DNA of 64,000 nt from Apis mellifera. Taxonomy: Eukaryota > Arthropoda > Insecta > Hymenoptera > Apidae. Under the pieces are notes generated by a model. The model was not told the origin of the DNA. It saw only the letters and a program-made list of their open reading frames with translations, and ran no database searches. The stretch is taken from contig NC_037638.1 in assembly GCF_003254395.2 (NCBI RefSeq), forward strand, positions 17,988,892-18,052,891, in the 5' to 3' direction. Positions 26,801 through 36,850 of the stretch are shown here, in pieces. Both the position numbers and the translations under genes were made by a program. The first letter of the stretch is position 1, and every line of letters starts with the position of its first letter.

Positions 26801-29800
26801 ACCGTAGGCCGGCGTGATTTTCCTTCTGAAACCAATACGATTTGACGAGGCGCGGCCGATCAAACAACAAGCGGGCAGCATCGATGCACCGCCAAACGTG
26901 TTCGGTCAAATATACTCGGTAATCGGTCCGCGGTTATTTCCATTTGTTCGGTTACACCATTCGTGAAAATACGGGGCGAAATTATACCCTATTAAACGAA
27001 CAACGTTTTATGCAAATGCTCTACGATCCCGAACTTGTTAATTAATCGACTGCGAGGATGGGGGATACAATAAGCTTCGCGTTCCCCCCAAGTGTTTTCG
27101 AATTTTTGATCGATATTGGCGATATTTTGTTCCGAGAACATTATCCTTCGTTTGAAGAAAATTATTAGATGGATTAAAAATGAAAATATTGTTAACGACT
27201 GGCCTTTTCGAATCTAATTGAATCCGATAATTTTTCGTATTCGTTAAAATGTTAAGATTTTAAAAGAAGGATCTTTAAACATTTTATCATTCATCGTTAA
27301 GATCTATCTATTTATGAAATAAAATTTTTCTGAATATGAAATAAAGTTTAAAAGAAGATTCGCTTTTGTTAAATGTAAATTTTGTACGTTTAAACTGCGC
27401 ATGTTTTTATGCACGCAAGTATAAAAATTGAATAAGTTTTCAACGCGCGATTTCTATCCATCATAACGACGATAAATAAACGGATTTTTCCGAAACGATA
27501 TTTTCTCTTTTTATTCAATTCTTATTATCGTTTCTCCCGATTTTCTCATCGCCTCGAGATCGAATCTTTTTAGCGCGTGATTCGGAGAGATCGTAAGAAT
27601 ATAATAGAAGCAAGTTGCATTCGTTTTTTTTCCGTGAAATTGCCCATTCTATTTTTGCAAATCGCTGACATCTCGTAAAAAAAAGCAACGATATAATAAA
27701 GAGGGGGCTGAAGGGCAACAAAGAGAGCGACAAAGGGTCGCGATATAGATAAATTTACACCACGACAAAGCGAAACATTCCCCTATTCGAGTTTAATAAA
27801 ATAGAAAAAAAAGAGAGGGGAAAAAAAAGAGAACAAAAAAAAAAATAGAAAAAACCGCAAATCGATGATCGAATTTCTACTACGCTGCGCGTGAGAAATA
27901 TAGCGACATGTTTCTTTTTTTTTCTTTTTTTTTTTTTTTAGATTTTTTTCCCGAATAACAAATCTACGCTTCTCTTTTTTCATTCGTTCTAGTTTTATTT
28001 CTACTTTTTTTCCCTTCCCTTCTCGTTTTTTTCTTTATCGAAATATCATTTCATCGAAATGATAAAAATAATATGTATGTTTCTTTTCCATCGTCAATCT
28101 TCTTTTCTTTGCGACATGGAATAGAAGAAGCATACATTCACCGTTTAAAACGTAACGAGATTGTCGATTTATTGTTACAAGCTTTATCGGTTTGCATTCG
28201 AAGGAATTTCGAAGACTTTCGATATCCTTGTTTCGGATGCTTTTATCGAACGGAGAAGCTAAAGATTCAACTAACTTATTATCTCTCCCAATTGCTATCG
28301 CTTCCATATATTCAACAAACTCGATTACCAACAATTTAAAGTCCCTTAAAATTTATCCTCGAAACGAAGAAAAAGAGACAACGAGACAACAAGACGTGAA
28401 AAATTACCTCCTTATTACCGAGCATGCCGATCTTGCAATCCAACAGCATGGTGCTCCCTATCCTGGCAGTGATATTCATCTCCTGATCCCCGTCCTCGAA
28501 ATAGGGGCCAAATTTGCCGAACGCGCTGTCCACGCTGGGCAACACGAACTTCCTTCCGTGGAGGGGCCTTTGGGTGGCGATCGTCGGGCTCACCTGATCA
28601 CCCTCCATCTCGGTTTTGATCGACGGTTTTATCTCGTAGAACGCCTTCGTCGACTTGCCACCGGCCAACAGGAGATTGTTCACCGGCCTCGAATGATCCT
28701 TCCTCGCCTGCTCGTTGCCCTGCCTGTCCACGGCCTCCTCCACCCCCTCGACAACCGCAGGCACTTGGAACGAGATCGCCCTGATGTCCTCCACGTTCTT
28801 CCGCTCGATCGGCCTCGCCACCTCCGTCGAGATCGTCTCGCGGACGGACGCGGTCGTGAAAGAGCCACCTCCTCTCCGCCATTTGTCCACGTTGCTCTCC
28901 CCGCGCTCCACAACGTTCGACAAACCCTCGTCCTCCGCCTGGACGCCGTCCAACTGGTCCACGACACTCGACGCGACTTCCACTCGATTCGGCCGGGTCG
29001 ACGCGACGAAATCCTTGCTCGCTTGCTGCACCCCGCCCCTGCTCCTCCCACCACTCTCACGCTCCCCCGACCTCGACTCTGACGGATCGCCGTCCACCTC
29101 GTCGTTCACCGCCACCGCGACGGACACCAGCAGGTCGCTTTGATCCCTCTGCAGTGATTCCACGATGATTTCCTCGGATGAGACGTTCGCGGGTTTCTCC
29201 AAGGGCGACTGGGTAGGTTTGCTGCTGGCAATTGGAGCCTCGTCGGTGGGGTCGTGGAGCGTGACCGGGTCATCGGCCACCGTTCCGTTCGCGGTCGCCT
29301 CGTCCCCTCGCACGCGTTGGTCCTCCTCGTCCACTACGGGGTGATTGATGCTGGTCTCCACGGCGCCGTTCCCCGCTTCTGAAGAGAAGAAGAAAGGGAA
29401 GTGGTCAGTAAATAACGTGACATATTTTGATCGAACGTGCGGAGATCGCAAGATCAAGGTTTTTGTTCGAAGATCTCTTTCGATACTTTTGATTCTTCTT
29501 ATACAGAGATGGAAGATCCTTTCGATCAAGTTAAGTGGAGTATCGTACATTTATCTCGTAGTCAAATATGCACGATTTTTGAATTGAAAAGGAGGAGAGG
29601 AGATGTCATCCATGATACGTGAATAATTAATTTTCCCAGATTCCATTTCCAAGAATCGAAGAAATGACACAATATTTTTTCTTTTCTTTAATAAAATATT
29701 TTCAAAAGGCAAACCCGGCAATCTTGGAAATTCCGATATATTTCATACTCTACTTTCTTCTTCCGCCCAAAATGCTCATTGTCGCATCCGTTCCTTTAGA

Positions 29801-32800
29801 AGTGTTTCAGTGATCCATCGAGGAATGACGAAAGCGATATTCCTCCTCCCGCGTTTCCATGAATATGTAACTTCTCTACCTCCGCGTGACTCGAGCGATA
29901 ACAAGGAGAGGAGAGAAGGAGAGAATATATCGAAGCCCTCGGGCAACCCCGGCTTGCTCTATACTTTCCACCAGACTTTCAACCGAGATACGCGTCATTT
30001 GTAATTTCACGTCGAAACGGATATCTCGCGAGATGGTCCCTCCACGATGGAGGCAGAGGCTTGCTCCGGGTATCGACTCCTTTTTTCCCTTATCTCCGCG
30101 AGCACGTATTCCCTCCTCCCTTAAATTTCTCTTTTGTTCGTATCCACGTTACGTTATGTATCTCTGTTCTTCGCCGCATTGTGCGCCTCGGTTAATGAAA
30201 ATTGTAATACGGCGTGGAATTAACGAGAGATACGCGGAAATGAGGGGTTTAATGTACGCAATGGACGAGAGGAATTTATATATGAATAAGGATACGTCAA
30301 TGTTTCAAACGGTATTAGCAGAAATCATTAAAAGTGGAATCCTCCTCCCTCGAGCGGGAATAAAAATTGCATCCGTGAAAAATGGAAATTACATTGAATA
30401 CACGTTTTACGAATATATACGTAGCGATATTAATATTGGCAGAATTTTCCGAAATTTTTATTTCGCGTGTTATTTTTTTTCCCCTCCATTTTCGTATTCA
30501 CGAATCGTTCCAACGAAATTGTTTGCGAATTATAAGATGTCCGATAATTTTTCGTACAAGTAATGTTCTCTAAGTAGTTTGTCAAGATGAATTTTAGAAA
30601 AGTTTAAAGATATTACATAAGTTCTTTCAACCTTCCATCTCCTTCCCGTTGAGACGTCATTTTAATCTCCTCGTTAAAACGTCATCCCATTCTTCTGTAA
30701 ATTTTTAAGGGGTTAACTTGAAAGAGAGAGGGCTTACGATCTTTAACGAATATCCATTTTCCTTAATTTCACCGTCATTAAACTATTTTTTTCCTTTCCA
30801 TAAATTAATTCCACCACTTCCGCTCGCCATTACCCCAGCGGAGAGAGCAACCGGAACTTGCCACAGAAGTAGTCCGTCTTATCGCCCATATTCTTTCCCA
30901 TACGTTCGCGGGAAATTCGCGCCATTTAACGTGGAAATTATAACGCGACGGATTAAAATTTCGTCGTCGCATTCTTTTATGGCCGAGCGTTGGAATGCAC
31001 TTCCGGGACGAAATAGCAGGCACGGCGGCGGCCAGAAAAAAAATTTCCAACCGCCGTCGCCCGTGATAACAATGCGCGTCCCATCTAATTTCTTTCGCCC
31101 TTCCTTCCTTCCTGTGCTCCCCCTTCGAAGAAATATCGCCACCCCGAGGGGGAAACTTCATTTTATCGTAACAACAACAACAATAATATAAACGTTATCG
31201 TTCTCTTGATATTAACCCCCGTTATTCCTTTCTCTTTTTTAAAGAGAAGCTTATCGTTCGAGATCGATGAGAAATAATAACAGAAGAGAGGAAAGCGATC
31301 GAGGACGGTTAACCGGCTTTTAGAACAGTTTATAAAATTTTTAAGCAGAGAAATTTCACGTTTCGAGTCGGTTTATATCTTCGATACTCCTCGTACCGAG
31401 CAGTCCAACAATCAGATTTATAAAATACGATATAAGAGGGTATTAAGTCTCGTTTCCAAGAAAATATTATTTCACGCGCGTATGAAAATAACATTTTTCC
31501 CCCTTTAAGATTTAACTTTCGAGATATATATATATATAATATTTCGGGAACAGAAGGGAAGAAAATGTGATTTTATTATTTCCATTGAATGAAACGTTGA
31601 ACTCTTTTCATTATTGTTATACAATTTCGATCAATTATAATTCCGACATCGAACGAAATTCCATGGTTGCATAATTCTATGAAACGTCATCATCTTCCTT
31701 CGAGATAAAGGAGAAAAATTCTTTCGCACGTTCGGTGACTTCATTCGGTTTTCCCACGATCTTTTCCCCGGTTTCCTATTTCCCTTACAAATCTTGAGCT
31801 TTTCGACGATAGAATTCTGCCCTCCCCCTCCCTCCACGAATATTCCATCTTTATCGAGGTTACGTTTCCAGCCAAGTTTAAGCGTCGCATAGAAAGGTAA
31901 AAGTGTCTGGGAAGAAAAACGTGGGAACGCCAAGATAAGAGCTTCGTGGTATCGCGAGAAGGTGTGTTCGCTACTTCTTCTATCAGCCACTATAACAAAT
32001 TGTATTTGAAGGAGATTAGTAAAGATCGATAAAAGTAAACGTAAATACACGAGTTTTTGTTCGAACTTTTGATCGGATTTGAAATGTTTATCGCGTTTTA
32101 AACAAATTGAATACCATATTTCGCGTAGAAGATTTGAAATGTAATAAAAAGTAATAGAAAAGTAAAAAGAGAAAATTAAACGTAAAACGTAACAACGAAA
32201 TTTTTAATACTCGAAATACTGCGTTATATATTCCGTTAAATATTCCGAATAACAGTGTCAAAGGATTGGTGAAAATCAGCGCGATCAACCATTTGATGTT
32301 TAAAATATTTGCGTAAAAATACTCCAAAAAAAAAAAAAAGCGTTTCCGATGTCAAAGCATTCAAAGCATTTTGTTATACGATGGCCATTTGATATTCAAA
32401 ATACTGTCATTACATTTAAAAACATTTTAAATCCATCTCCATTGTCAAAGAAATCGCTAAAAAAAAATCGCTATTCGATATTTTAAAACACTGTCGCTTT
32501 TCGCACGTTTCGAAATGTGCAGTTGTGATGGTATCCAGTATCAGGTGAGTAACAATCGCGAACAATAGAAAATGGAAGGTCGCGCTGTAATTTCCTCGTC
32601 GGAGATTAAGTTGCACGAATCTAACACGCTTGTTGGAAAAAAACGCTTGTGGAAAGAAACGATGGACAAGGTGAAAAAGCGCGGCGTTAATTTGCGGTAA
32701 TTAGCGGCCGAAGCACGAACACGATCGGTCACGCGAGTTGGCTTAATTGTGGAACACGATCATCGATCATAATTTGCCCGGATCCGGATTCGCGAGTTCC

Positions 32801-34675
32801 ACCGTTGAATTTCGCGGATTATTTTTGCCACCTCGCTCTTCTCCGCCCATGTTTTTCCCCTCGTTACCATCGATTTTTCTTATTGCATTTATACTCCTTT
32901 TCTTTTCATCTCTTCGTTACATCCCCCGTGGATGGATCGAAAAAGGGGAAAATGTTTATCACGATGTTATGGACGGTGTGTGATTATATATTACGGCGGA
33001 AATTGGTATAAAGGAAATTTTTAAGGGACGGAAATTGGCTTTGGGATTGGATAGACTCTCGTTCCGAGAATCGTAGATTTTAAAAATTCGTTGGAACCAA
33101 AAATTCGCAACGAAAAACGATCGGATCGAGAATTGTTTCCGAAAGGGAAGGAAATTTGAAGCTAGGTGAAGCAAATTTGAGAGGAAAAATTGGGAAATGG
33201 AGTAAATTTTTGGACAAATTAGTTGCTTTGAAATAATCGTATGGTTACGGAGTTTGACTGAAGTTTAAAGTACACATTGGAGGTAATTTGAGATAGTTCT
33301 AAGAACACACACACACGTTCGAATCTGGTTCATAAACTAATTAAAACTACTACGAACGAATTGGAAATGTAATTCCTTATACCTCTTCATTGTTCCTCAT
33401 TGTTTCGATTATAATTTTTTTATCTGGAGCAATTATTGTTCTAATTGCAAATCTTTGTAGTACAAAAAAATATATTAAATACATCTTTTACACCTTTCGT
33501 ATATCATCAGATATACGAAAAGAAATCTTTAAAATTTGTTCGTATCGTAACTCTACTCTTTCATCGATTACAAAATTTACAATTTTTTATTCAAAGCAAT
33601 CCATCCAAATATATACACAAAAAGAAAAAAGAAATCTTGAAAATCGAATGATCGACGAAGATTTATCGATTTGTTGGAAATGGACAGTGATAAAAAAAAA
33701 AAAAATCGTAGTTTTTTTTTATATATACCAAAAAAAAGGTTATAGCATTATTTGGCGCAGACTCAGTCGAAAACAACATTTCATTTTGAACGGTGGCTGC
33801 GATTGATCTTCGATAGGCGGGTTGTTTGCGCGTAAACGAATTTCAGAGATTATTTCCGGCCGGCAGCCCGTGTCATAAAAAGCGACAAACTGTGATCTCT
33901 CCTCGTGTTATGTTATTTTTTTTTTTTTTTTTTTCTATTTTTTTTTTTTTTCTTTTTTTCTATTCGATCGATCGAGCACGGTAAACGGTCAAAGCGTTTA
34001 TCGGCCGTCCAAACGGAATCGCTTACGCGACGATACGTGCGACGGGAGTAAATAATCGCGTCCCTCGCGAAAATTCGGCGGACTTTGCGAATCGCATCGG
34101 CAAAAACCGATAAATGAGCACGCTCTATCCGGCGAATTATAGCATTATCGCTACTCCATCGAAATTCGTCGCATTTTTGCTGGGAGATACGACCGTTAAT
34201 TTAAAATATATACCGTCGTCCTACTTTCTAATCTCGATTACTATTAATTTTCCAATTTTTCCCTCGTTACACGTTTGTTTCAAACATTTTGAAGACTTTT
34301 TGGATTATAATTTACGAACTCGAGAAACTACGACTCTTATGCCAAAAAGGGATTCTACTATCCTTCTTCCACTTGCTCTTCGTTCTTTGTTATTTGTTCT
34401 TACTTTATTTTTGAATATGGAAATGGACTCGTGCTACAAAAACTCAAACAAATATTTCTCATAATACGAACGTTGTTTAGTTATTATTTACAAAGGATTG
34501 AATAAAATCGCAAAAAAGGTACAGATTGTGCGAAAGGGAGAGAATAAAAGGAAAGGAAAATTGCGAAACACGGTGAAATATGCTCACCTGACGATGTGGC
34601 AGTGATCATGACGGAGACAATGGCGATGACGCCGAGCGCCGATGCAGTCGGCCGCATTCTGCAGCAGCCGGTCAT
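6264..34675 (-). CDS. dpr18: Dpr-family two-Ig neuronal surface protein (dpr18-like), whole gene, 7 coding exons
   Basis: Joining seven exons gives a 571-residue protein. Residues 1-29 are a signal peptide. About 30-319 is a long low-complexity linker. Ig1 spans about 320-425, with C344, W356 and C408. Ig2 spans about 426-538, with C455, W470 and C517. The tail has GELPAAV at 539-545 and a hydrophobic end at 554-571. Possible N-glycosylation sites are N60, N94, N331, N484 and N514. Dpr proteins are neuronal cell-surface Ig proteins that bind DIP partners and help specify synaptic connections (family knowledge). The LLTVG, YPSNWRL and CQVSTHPP motifs and the GELPAAV tail resemble what I recall of Drosophila dpr18; dpr16 or dpr17 are the alternatives. 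Introns are about 5.2, 2.4, 0.56, 6.7, 0.55 and 11.2 kb. The family call is firm; the paralogue number is less so. Confidence 0.88.
6274..6374 (-). CDS. dpr18: dpr coding exon 7: C-terminal tail and stop
   Basis: The exon follows a strong CTTTTGGTTGCAG acceptor, 11.2 kb from exon 6. The phase-1 G plus GG gives Gly539, then ELPAAVHDGNG, then a hydrophobic stretch from A554 to F569 ending SR and TGA at 6276-6274. The position and composition suggest a GPI-anchor signal, with possible attachment near D547-N549, or a short membrane anchor. GELPAA before the tail recalls the same motif in Drosophila Dpr proteins and supports both frame and exon choice. A strong donor (AAG|GTAAGT) ends this exon at 6264, ten bases past the stop. 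Confidence 0.85.
9085..10030. repeat. tandem repeat, about 5 copies of 178-204 bp
   Basis: Copies begin near 9133, 9320, 9498, 9689 and 9893 at the landmark CGTCCCACACGTTCGGATTT, each followed by CTTTAAGAAGATAGTTGTT, then GATTTCGAAGTGTCGGA, then an ACGAAAACAATCTTT segment. A truncated sixth start lies near 10009, and a degenerate piece precedes the first copy from 9085. Copy lengths are not multiples of three, so the repeated peptide-like frames shift between copies and are not a coding signal. Confidence 0.88.
14831..14880. repeat. GAAA microsatellite
   Basis: A run of GAAA units on the plus strand with minor interruptions, inside dpr intron 6. Confidence 0.85.
16526..16562. repeat. GAAA/GAAG microsatellite
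   Basis: GAAA units passing into GAAG units on the plus strand, inside dpr intron 6. Confidence 0.85.
17392..17512. repeat. direct repeat copy A, flanking Ig2 exons
   Basis: About 120 bp, from ATACGCTTT to CAAAGCT, matching 18645-18769 in the same orientation with few differences; both share the block CGGATTTTCGAATTAATTAT. It lies in intron 6 just downstream (minus sense) of exon 6. Confidence 0.85.
17598..17767 (-). CDS. dpr18: dpr coding exon 6: second half of Ig2
   Basis: The 170-nt exon starts after TTTTTTCCAG and ends CTCAATG|GTGAGT in phase 1. It encodes residues 483-538, including sequon N484-R-T, the LIVERASPRHAGNYSC stretch with C517 (pairing with C455), sequon N514-Y-S, and the last strand TTIAVHVLN. 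The VHVLNG end leading into the tail exon is a familiar Dpr feature. Exons 5 and 6 together are bracketed by a 120-bp direct repeat in the flanking introns. Confidence 0.92.
17768..18319 (-). other. dpr intron 5 (552 bp)
   Basis: A short AT-rich intron between the two Ig2 exons, from GTAAGG to TTTTTTCCAG in minus sense. Nothing else is seen in it. Confidence 0.85.
18320..18488 (-). CDS. dpr18: dpr coding exon 5: first half of Ig2
   Basis: The 169-nt exon begins after CGATTGCAG and ends GTTAG|GTAAGG. It encodes residues 426-481 (APELTITDDSG to TLTEDV). C455 sits in LKLRCEA and W470 in VIWTRG, marking the B and C strands of an Ig domain. The split Ser482 codon is completed by the first base of exon 6. 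As I recall it, Drosophila Dpr18 has a longer insertion in this domain; here it is compact. Confidence 0.9.
18540..19125. repeat. degenerate tandem array, 4 copies of about 115-230 bp
   Basis: ATATTAAAGACAAAC recurs near 18620, 18848, 18969 and 19097. Each is preceded by a TTAATTATC/CTCGAAGA-like stretch and an A-rich spacer. Between them lie variants of TCTCTGAGAAATACACA...TACACGTTCGA. The first spacing is longer because direct repeat copy B (18645-18769) lies inside it. Confidence 0.75.
18645..18769. repeat. direct repeat copy B, flanking Ig2 exons
   Basis: The partner of 17392-17512, in the same orientation, upstream (minus sense) of exon 5 in intron 4. Differences are scattered single bases, so the duplication is fairly recent. 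Confidence 0.85.
21668..21759. repeat. 46-bp tandem duplication
   Basis: Two adjacent copies start CGTCGTCGACAGGCCATCCT at 21668 and 21714. By eye they differ at two of 46 positions, so the event is recent. It is inside dpr intron 4. Confidence 0.92.
25216..25334 (-). CDS. dpr18: dpr coding exon 4: end of Ig1
   Basis: The 119-nt exon follows a TTTGTTACAG acceptor and ends ACGG|GTAAGTG in phase 1. It completes Arg386 and encodes residues 387-425: YPSNWRLQI, then the DSGLYKCQVSTHPP block with C408, then the last strand KTINVIVT. D-S-G-x-Y-x-C is the classic V-set F-strand signature, and the CQVSTHPP continuation is typical of Dpr proteins. Confidence 0.93.
25335..25892 (-). other. dpr intron 3 (558 bp)
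   Basis: A short AT-rich intron within Ig1, from GTAAGT to TTTGTTACAG. Nothing else is seen in it. Confidence 0.85.
25893..25990 (-). CDS. dpr18: dpr coding exon 3: middle of Ig1
   Basis: The 98-nt exon begins after CTGATTCAG in phase 0 and ends TTTCG|GTAAGT with two bases over. It encodes residues 354-385: VTWVQQ, holding the core tryptophan W356, then LFRLLTVG, PYSVDQRI and SLSF. The LLTVG...YS.D.RI...F pattern is characteristic of insect Dpr Ig1 domains and supports the dpr16/17/18-type call. Confidence 0.92.
25991..28407 (-). other. dpr intron 2 (2.4 kb)
   Basis: AT-rich sequence with A- and T-homopolymer-rich stretches at about 27800-28030. No exon or repeat family was recognised. Confidence 0.8.
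28408..29378 (-). CDS. dpr18: dpr coding exon 2: long linker and first strands of Ig1
   Basis: This 971-nt exon starts after a TTCTTCTCTTCAG acceptor and ends GAG|GTAATT in phase 0. It encodes residues 30-353. Most of it (30 to about 319) is low complexity, rich in Glu, Asp, Ser, Arg and Val, with two NxS/T sites (N60, N94) and no visible domain. The last 34 residues open Ig1: a GPYFEDG segment, glycosylation site N331 and the B-strand cysteine C344, ending at LGNKE, where the next exon supplies VTWV. The exon is clearly more GC-rich than the introns, which explains the long antisense open frames over it. The long spacer between the signal peptide and Ig1 is the odd feature of this protein. 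Confidence 0.88.
29379..34587 (-). other. dpr intron 1 (5.2 kb)
   Basis: It lies between the signal-peptide exon and the linker exon. It contains a long T-rich run at 33917-33960, weakly repeated sequence around 32200-32500, and two unrecognised plus-strand open frames (29886-30563, 225 codons; 33390-33806, 138 codons). Confidence 0.8.
33917..33960. repeat. poly-T tract
   Basis: A nearly uninterrupted T run of about 44 bp with single C and A breaks (plus strand). Confidence 0.9.
34588..34675 (-). CDS. dpr18: dpr coding exon 1: start codon and signal peptide
   Basis: The ATG at 34675 has G at -3, and an in-frame TGA lies upstream with no other in-frame ATG between, so this start is preferred. 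It encodes 29 residues: a short cysteine- and arginine-containing n-region, a hydrophobic core (ALGVIAIVSVMI) and a small polar end (TATSS), a typical secretory signal likely cleaved near the exon end. The exon ends CAG|GTGAGC in phase 1. Its single leftover G joins AA of exon 2 to form Glu30. Immediately upstream is a short uORF (34695-34727). Confidence 0.85.
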
Positions 34676-34694
34676 ATCGAGGATCCGCTCGCTC

Positions 34695-34727
34695 TCAACC
34701 TTCAGGGATCTGCTCCATCCCGTTCAT
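34695..34727 (-). promoter_or_regulatory. upstream ORF of 10 codons before the dpr start
   Basis: An ATG at 34727, with A at -3, opens a frame of ten codons (MNGMEQIPEG) that stops at 34695, 19 bases before the dpr start codon. If the 5' UTR includes this stretch, ribosomes would meet it first, and it could lower translation of the main frame. The transcription start and any 5' UTR splicing cannot be seen, so its presence in mRNA is inferred. Confidence 0.4.
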
Positions 34728-35383
34728 CTTCTTTCTACGCATCAACAAACCAAATTGCACGATTAAAATCTTATACATCTTCGTCCCGTAGCTTCGAAAG
34801 GATTGAAAGACGATTTCTGCTCGGATCATTCTTTTTTCTTATAATTTTCTAAAAAGAAAAGAAAAAAGAAATGATAAATGTAGAAGATACGAGGTATTAA
34901 AAATGCAAGCCAAAAATTGTTTTCGTAAGAGAAGATATTCGTAATAGATTTAAATACGTTTTATCTCCACCTTAATTTCCAAGAGTTTGTCTCTTTTCGC
35001 GTGGTTGAACGTTAATGAAATTCCGCGGTCACGGCGCGTTCAGGTTAGCGTTTAATTAAGAGAAACTTTCTCCCAACCGATGCTTTTTAAACTTTCCATC
35101 AGAATGAAATCAATGTCCGATCGTGTGTATCGTATTTTCAAACAATTTCGATCCTCGTTCGTTCGTTCCGGCATACTTTTCTCAAATCGAGTTGAAAGAC
35201 CTATACACGATCGATAAATTAAAAATTAATTTCGACGGAACAATTTCTATCACAATTTCTAATTTTCCACTTTAAACACAATTCTTCTTAATCTTAATAA
35301 AACCCTTCAACTGCTGATATTTTAATAGAAACGAAAACAGTTTAAAAACTATTCGAATATTCTTATCCAAGTCCTCCACTTGC

Positions 35384-35493
35384 TAATATTTCAATCGGTT
35401 TAATTCTAACAAAATCGAATATCGAGTAGCGATACTTACTAACATCTCAATTGGTTCAACTCTAACAAATTCGAATATCGAGTAGCGATACAC
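35384..35493. repeat. tandem duplication of about 60 bp
   Basis: Two copies of a unit containing TCTAACAAA(A/T)TCGAATATCGAGTAGCGATAC, preceded by CAAT(C/T)GGTT. They are adjacent and slightly diverged. Confidence 0.8.
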
Positions 35494-36850
35494 GATCGAG
35501 AGCCTATTATTTTCACGCGTGTACCGCAATTAGGGGGTCACGGGGTTCGCCCACGACTCGTTAGCGGATTCGAAATGTTTCCGATGGAAAATTCGGGTGG
35601 ACAGTTGGACCAGAACTGTACCAGAATTGTACGATACGTACCACGAAAATTCCAACCGCGCGCGGGGATCCCACGGGACTTTATGAACGCTCTTGCAACG
35701 ATGTTTGCACCGCGAGTTAATACAGGGGACACCTGTAATACACCTGTAATGTCGTTACACGGTTACGCGCGCCAGGCAAGAACACGATTCGATTTTCACC
35801 GTGGAAGAGAAATTTCGCTCTTAAGATGTCGTTCAATCTCATCAAGAAAATATGCATATACGTTCGAAACGCAAATTTTATTCTGGACGTTTGCGAAATT
35901 CGAAATTCTTATCTCGTACTTTTGAAGAGGGAAACGGTATTTGAACATTTTACCGCGAAATGAACCAAGAACCAAGAACTTTTGCAATTTTGCAAAGGGA
36001 ATGTACATTAAAAATTTTATCAATTAGCGAAATAAAATTTTTAATCTAGCTCAAAGATATAGGATATTATAAAGTTTCATGCAGTATTTGATTAACTTTG
36101 AAATCTTCTTACAGCTCTTTGTAAGAGAGAGCACTGCTCAATTTCATTATAATTTTGATTTCAACGCACGCTCTTCATCAAGGCGTATCTCAAACTTGAT
36201 GCATCAACTTACTTCTATTCCTCGTCGACGTTTCCAAAATCGATACACCATACATTCTAAATTCTTCCACATCTTTTTTGCTTTTCTCGCTCTCCATTCC
36301 ACCCTCGGTAGTCTCCTCGGTCACGAGTTGCAGCAACGAGTGTTTCGAGAACAGACAAAGAGAGAGAGAGAGTGGAAGAGACGCGTCTGGCGGGGACAAC
36401 CGCAATGCCGCAGACGCCCGTGACAAATCTCGGTCGACTTGCAATTGTAATGTTTAATCAGACGTGTAATTATGTCTACTATGGTTCGAGGCTGACTGGT
36501 TGGTTGGCTGGCTGGCGCAGCTCGCCTCGACCGGAGACGAATGAAATTTCCCCCAAAAGCGAGTCGAATATTCGCGGGGACGTTGATTACGCGATTTAAC
36601 CAAGGTCCGCACGCGCCACTTCCGCTTCCTTCTGCACAGCATCCGCTTCCTTCCTCTCCGAGTAACGAGCGTTCCCCGCTCAACCCCCAAATTCCTCTCC
36701 GCCGAGCTTCTCTCCGTGTTTGAGAGCTTAATCGGTGCGGATGTTGAACTTTGCCGCCTAGTTGTATTTTATTCGCCAAGAATTTTTTTTTCTCTCTCTC
36801 TCTCCTTAAAACTTCAAAGCTCACAGGTAATGACTGTTGCATATTTCTTA

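Noticed and set aside
28192..29082. 296-codon plus-strand open frame
   Set aside because: Mostly antisense to dpr exon 2, which is GC-rich and so has few stops on either strand. The sense strand has correct splice phases and Ig homology; this frame has no recognisable domain.
29379..29550. Extension of dpr exon 2 to an ATG at 29550 (404-codon frame)
   Set aside because: The extension crosses a good pyrimidine-tract acceptor and supplies no signal peptide. The exon 1 splice gives a proper signal and matching phase.
33300..33330. GTTCGAATC resembling a tRNA B box
   Set aside because: No A box at the right spacing and no cloverleaf could be folded around it.
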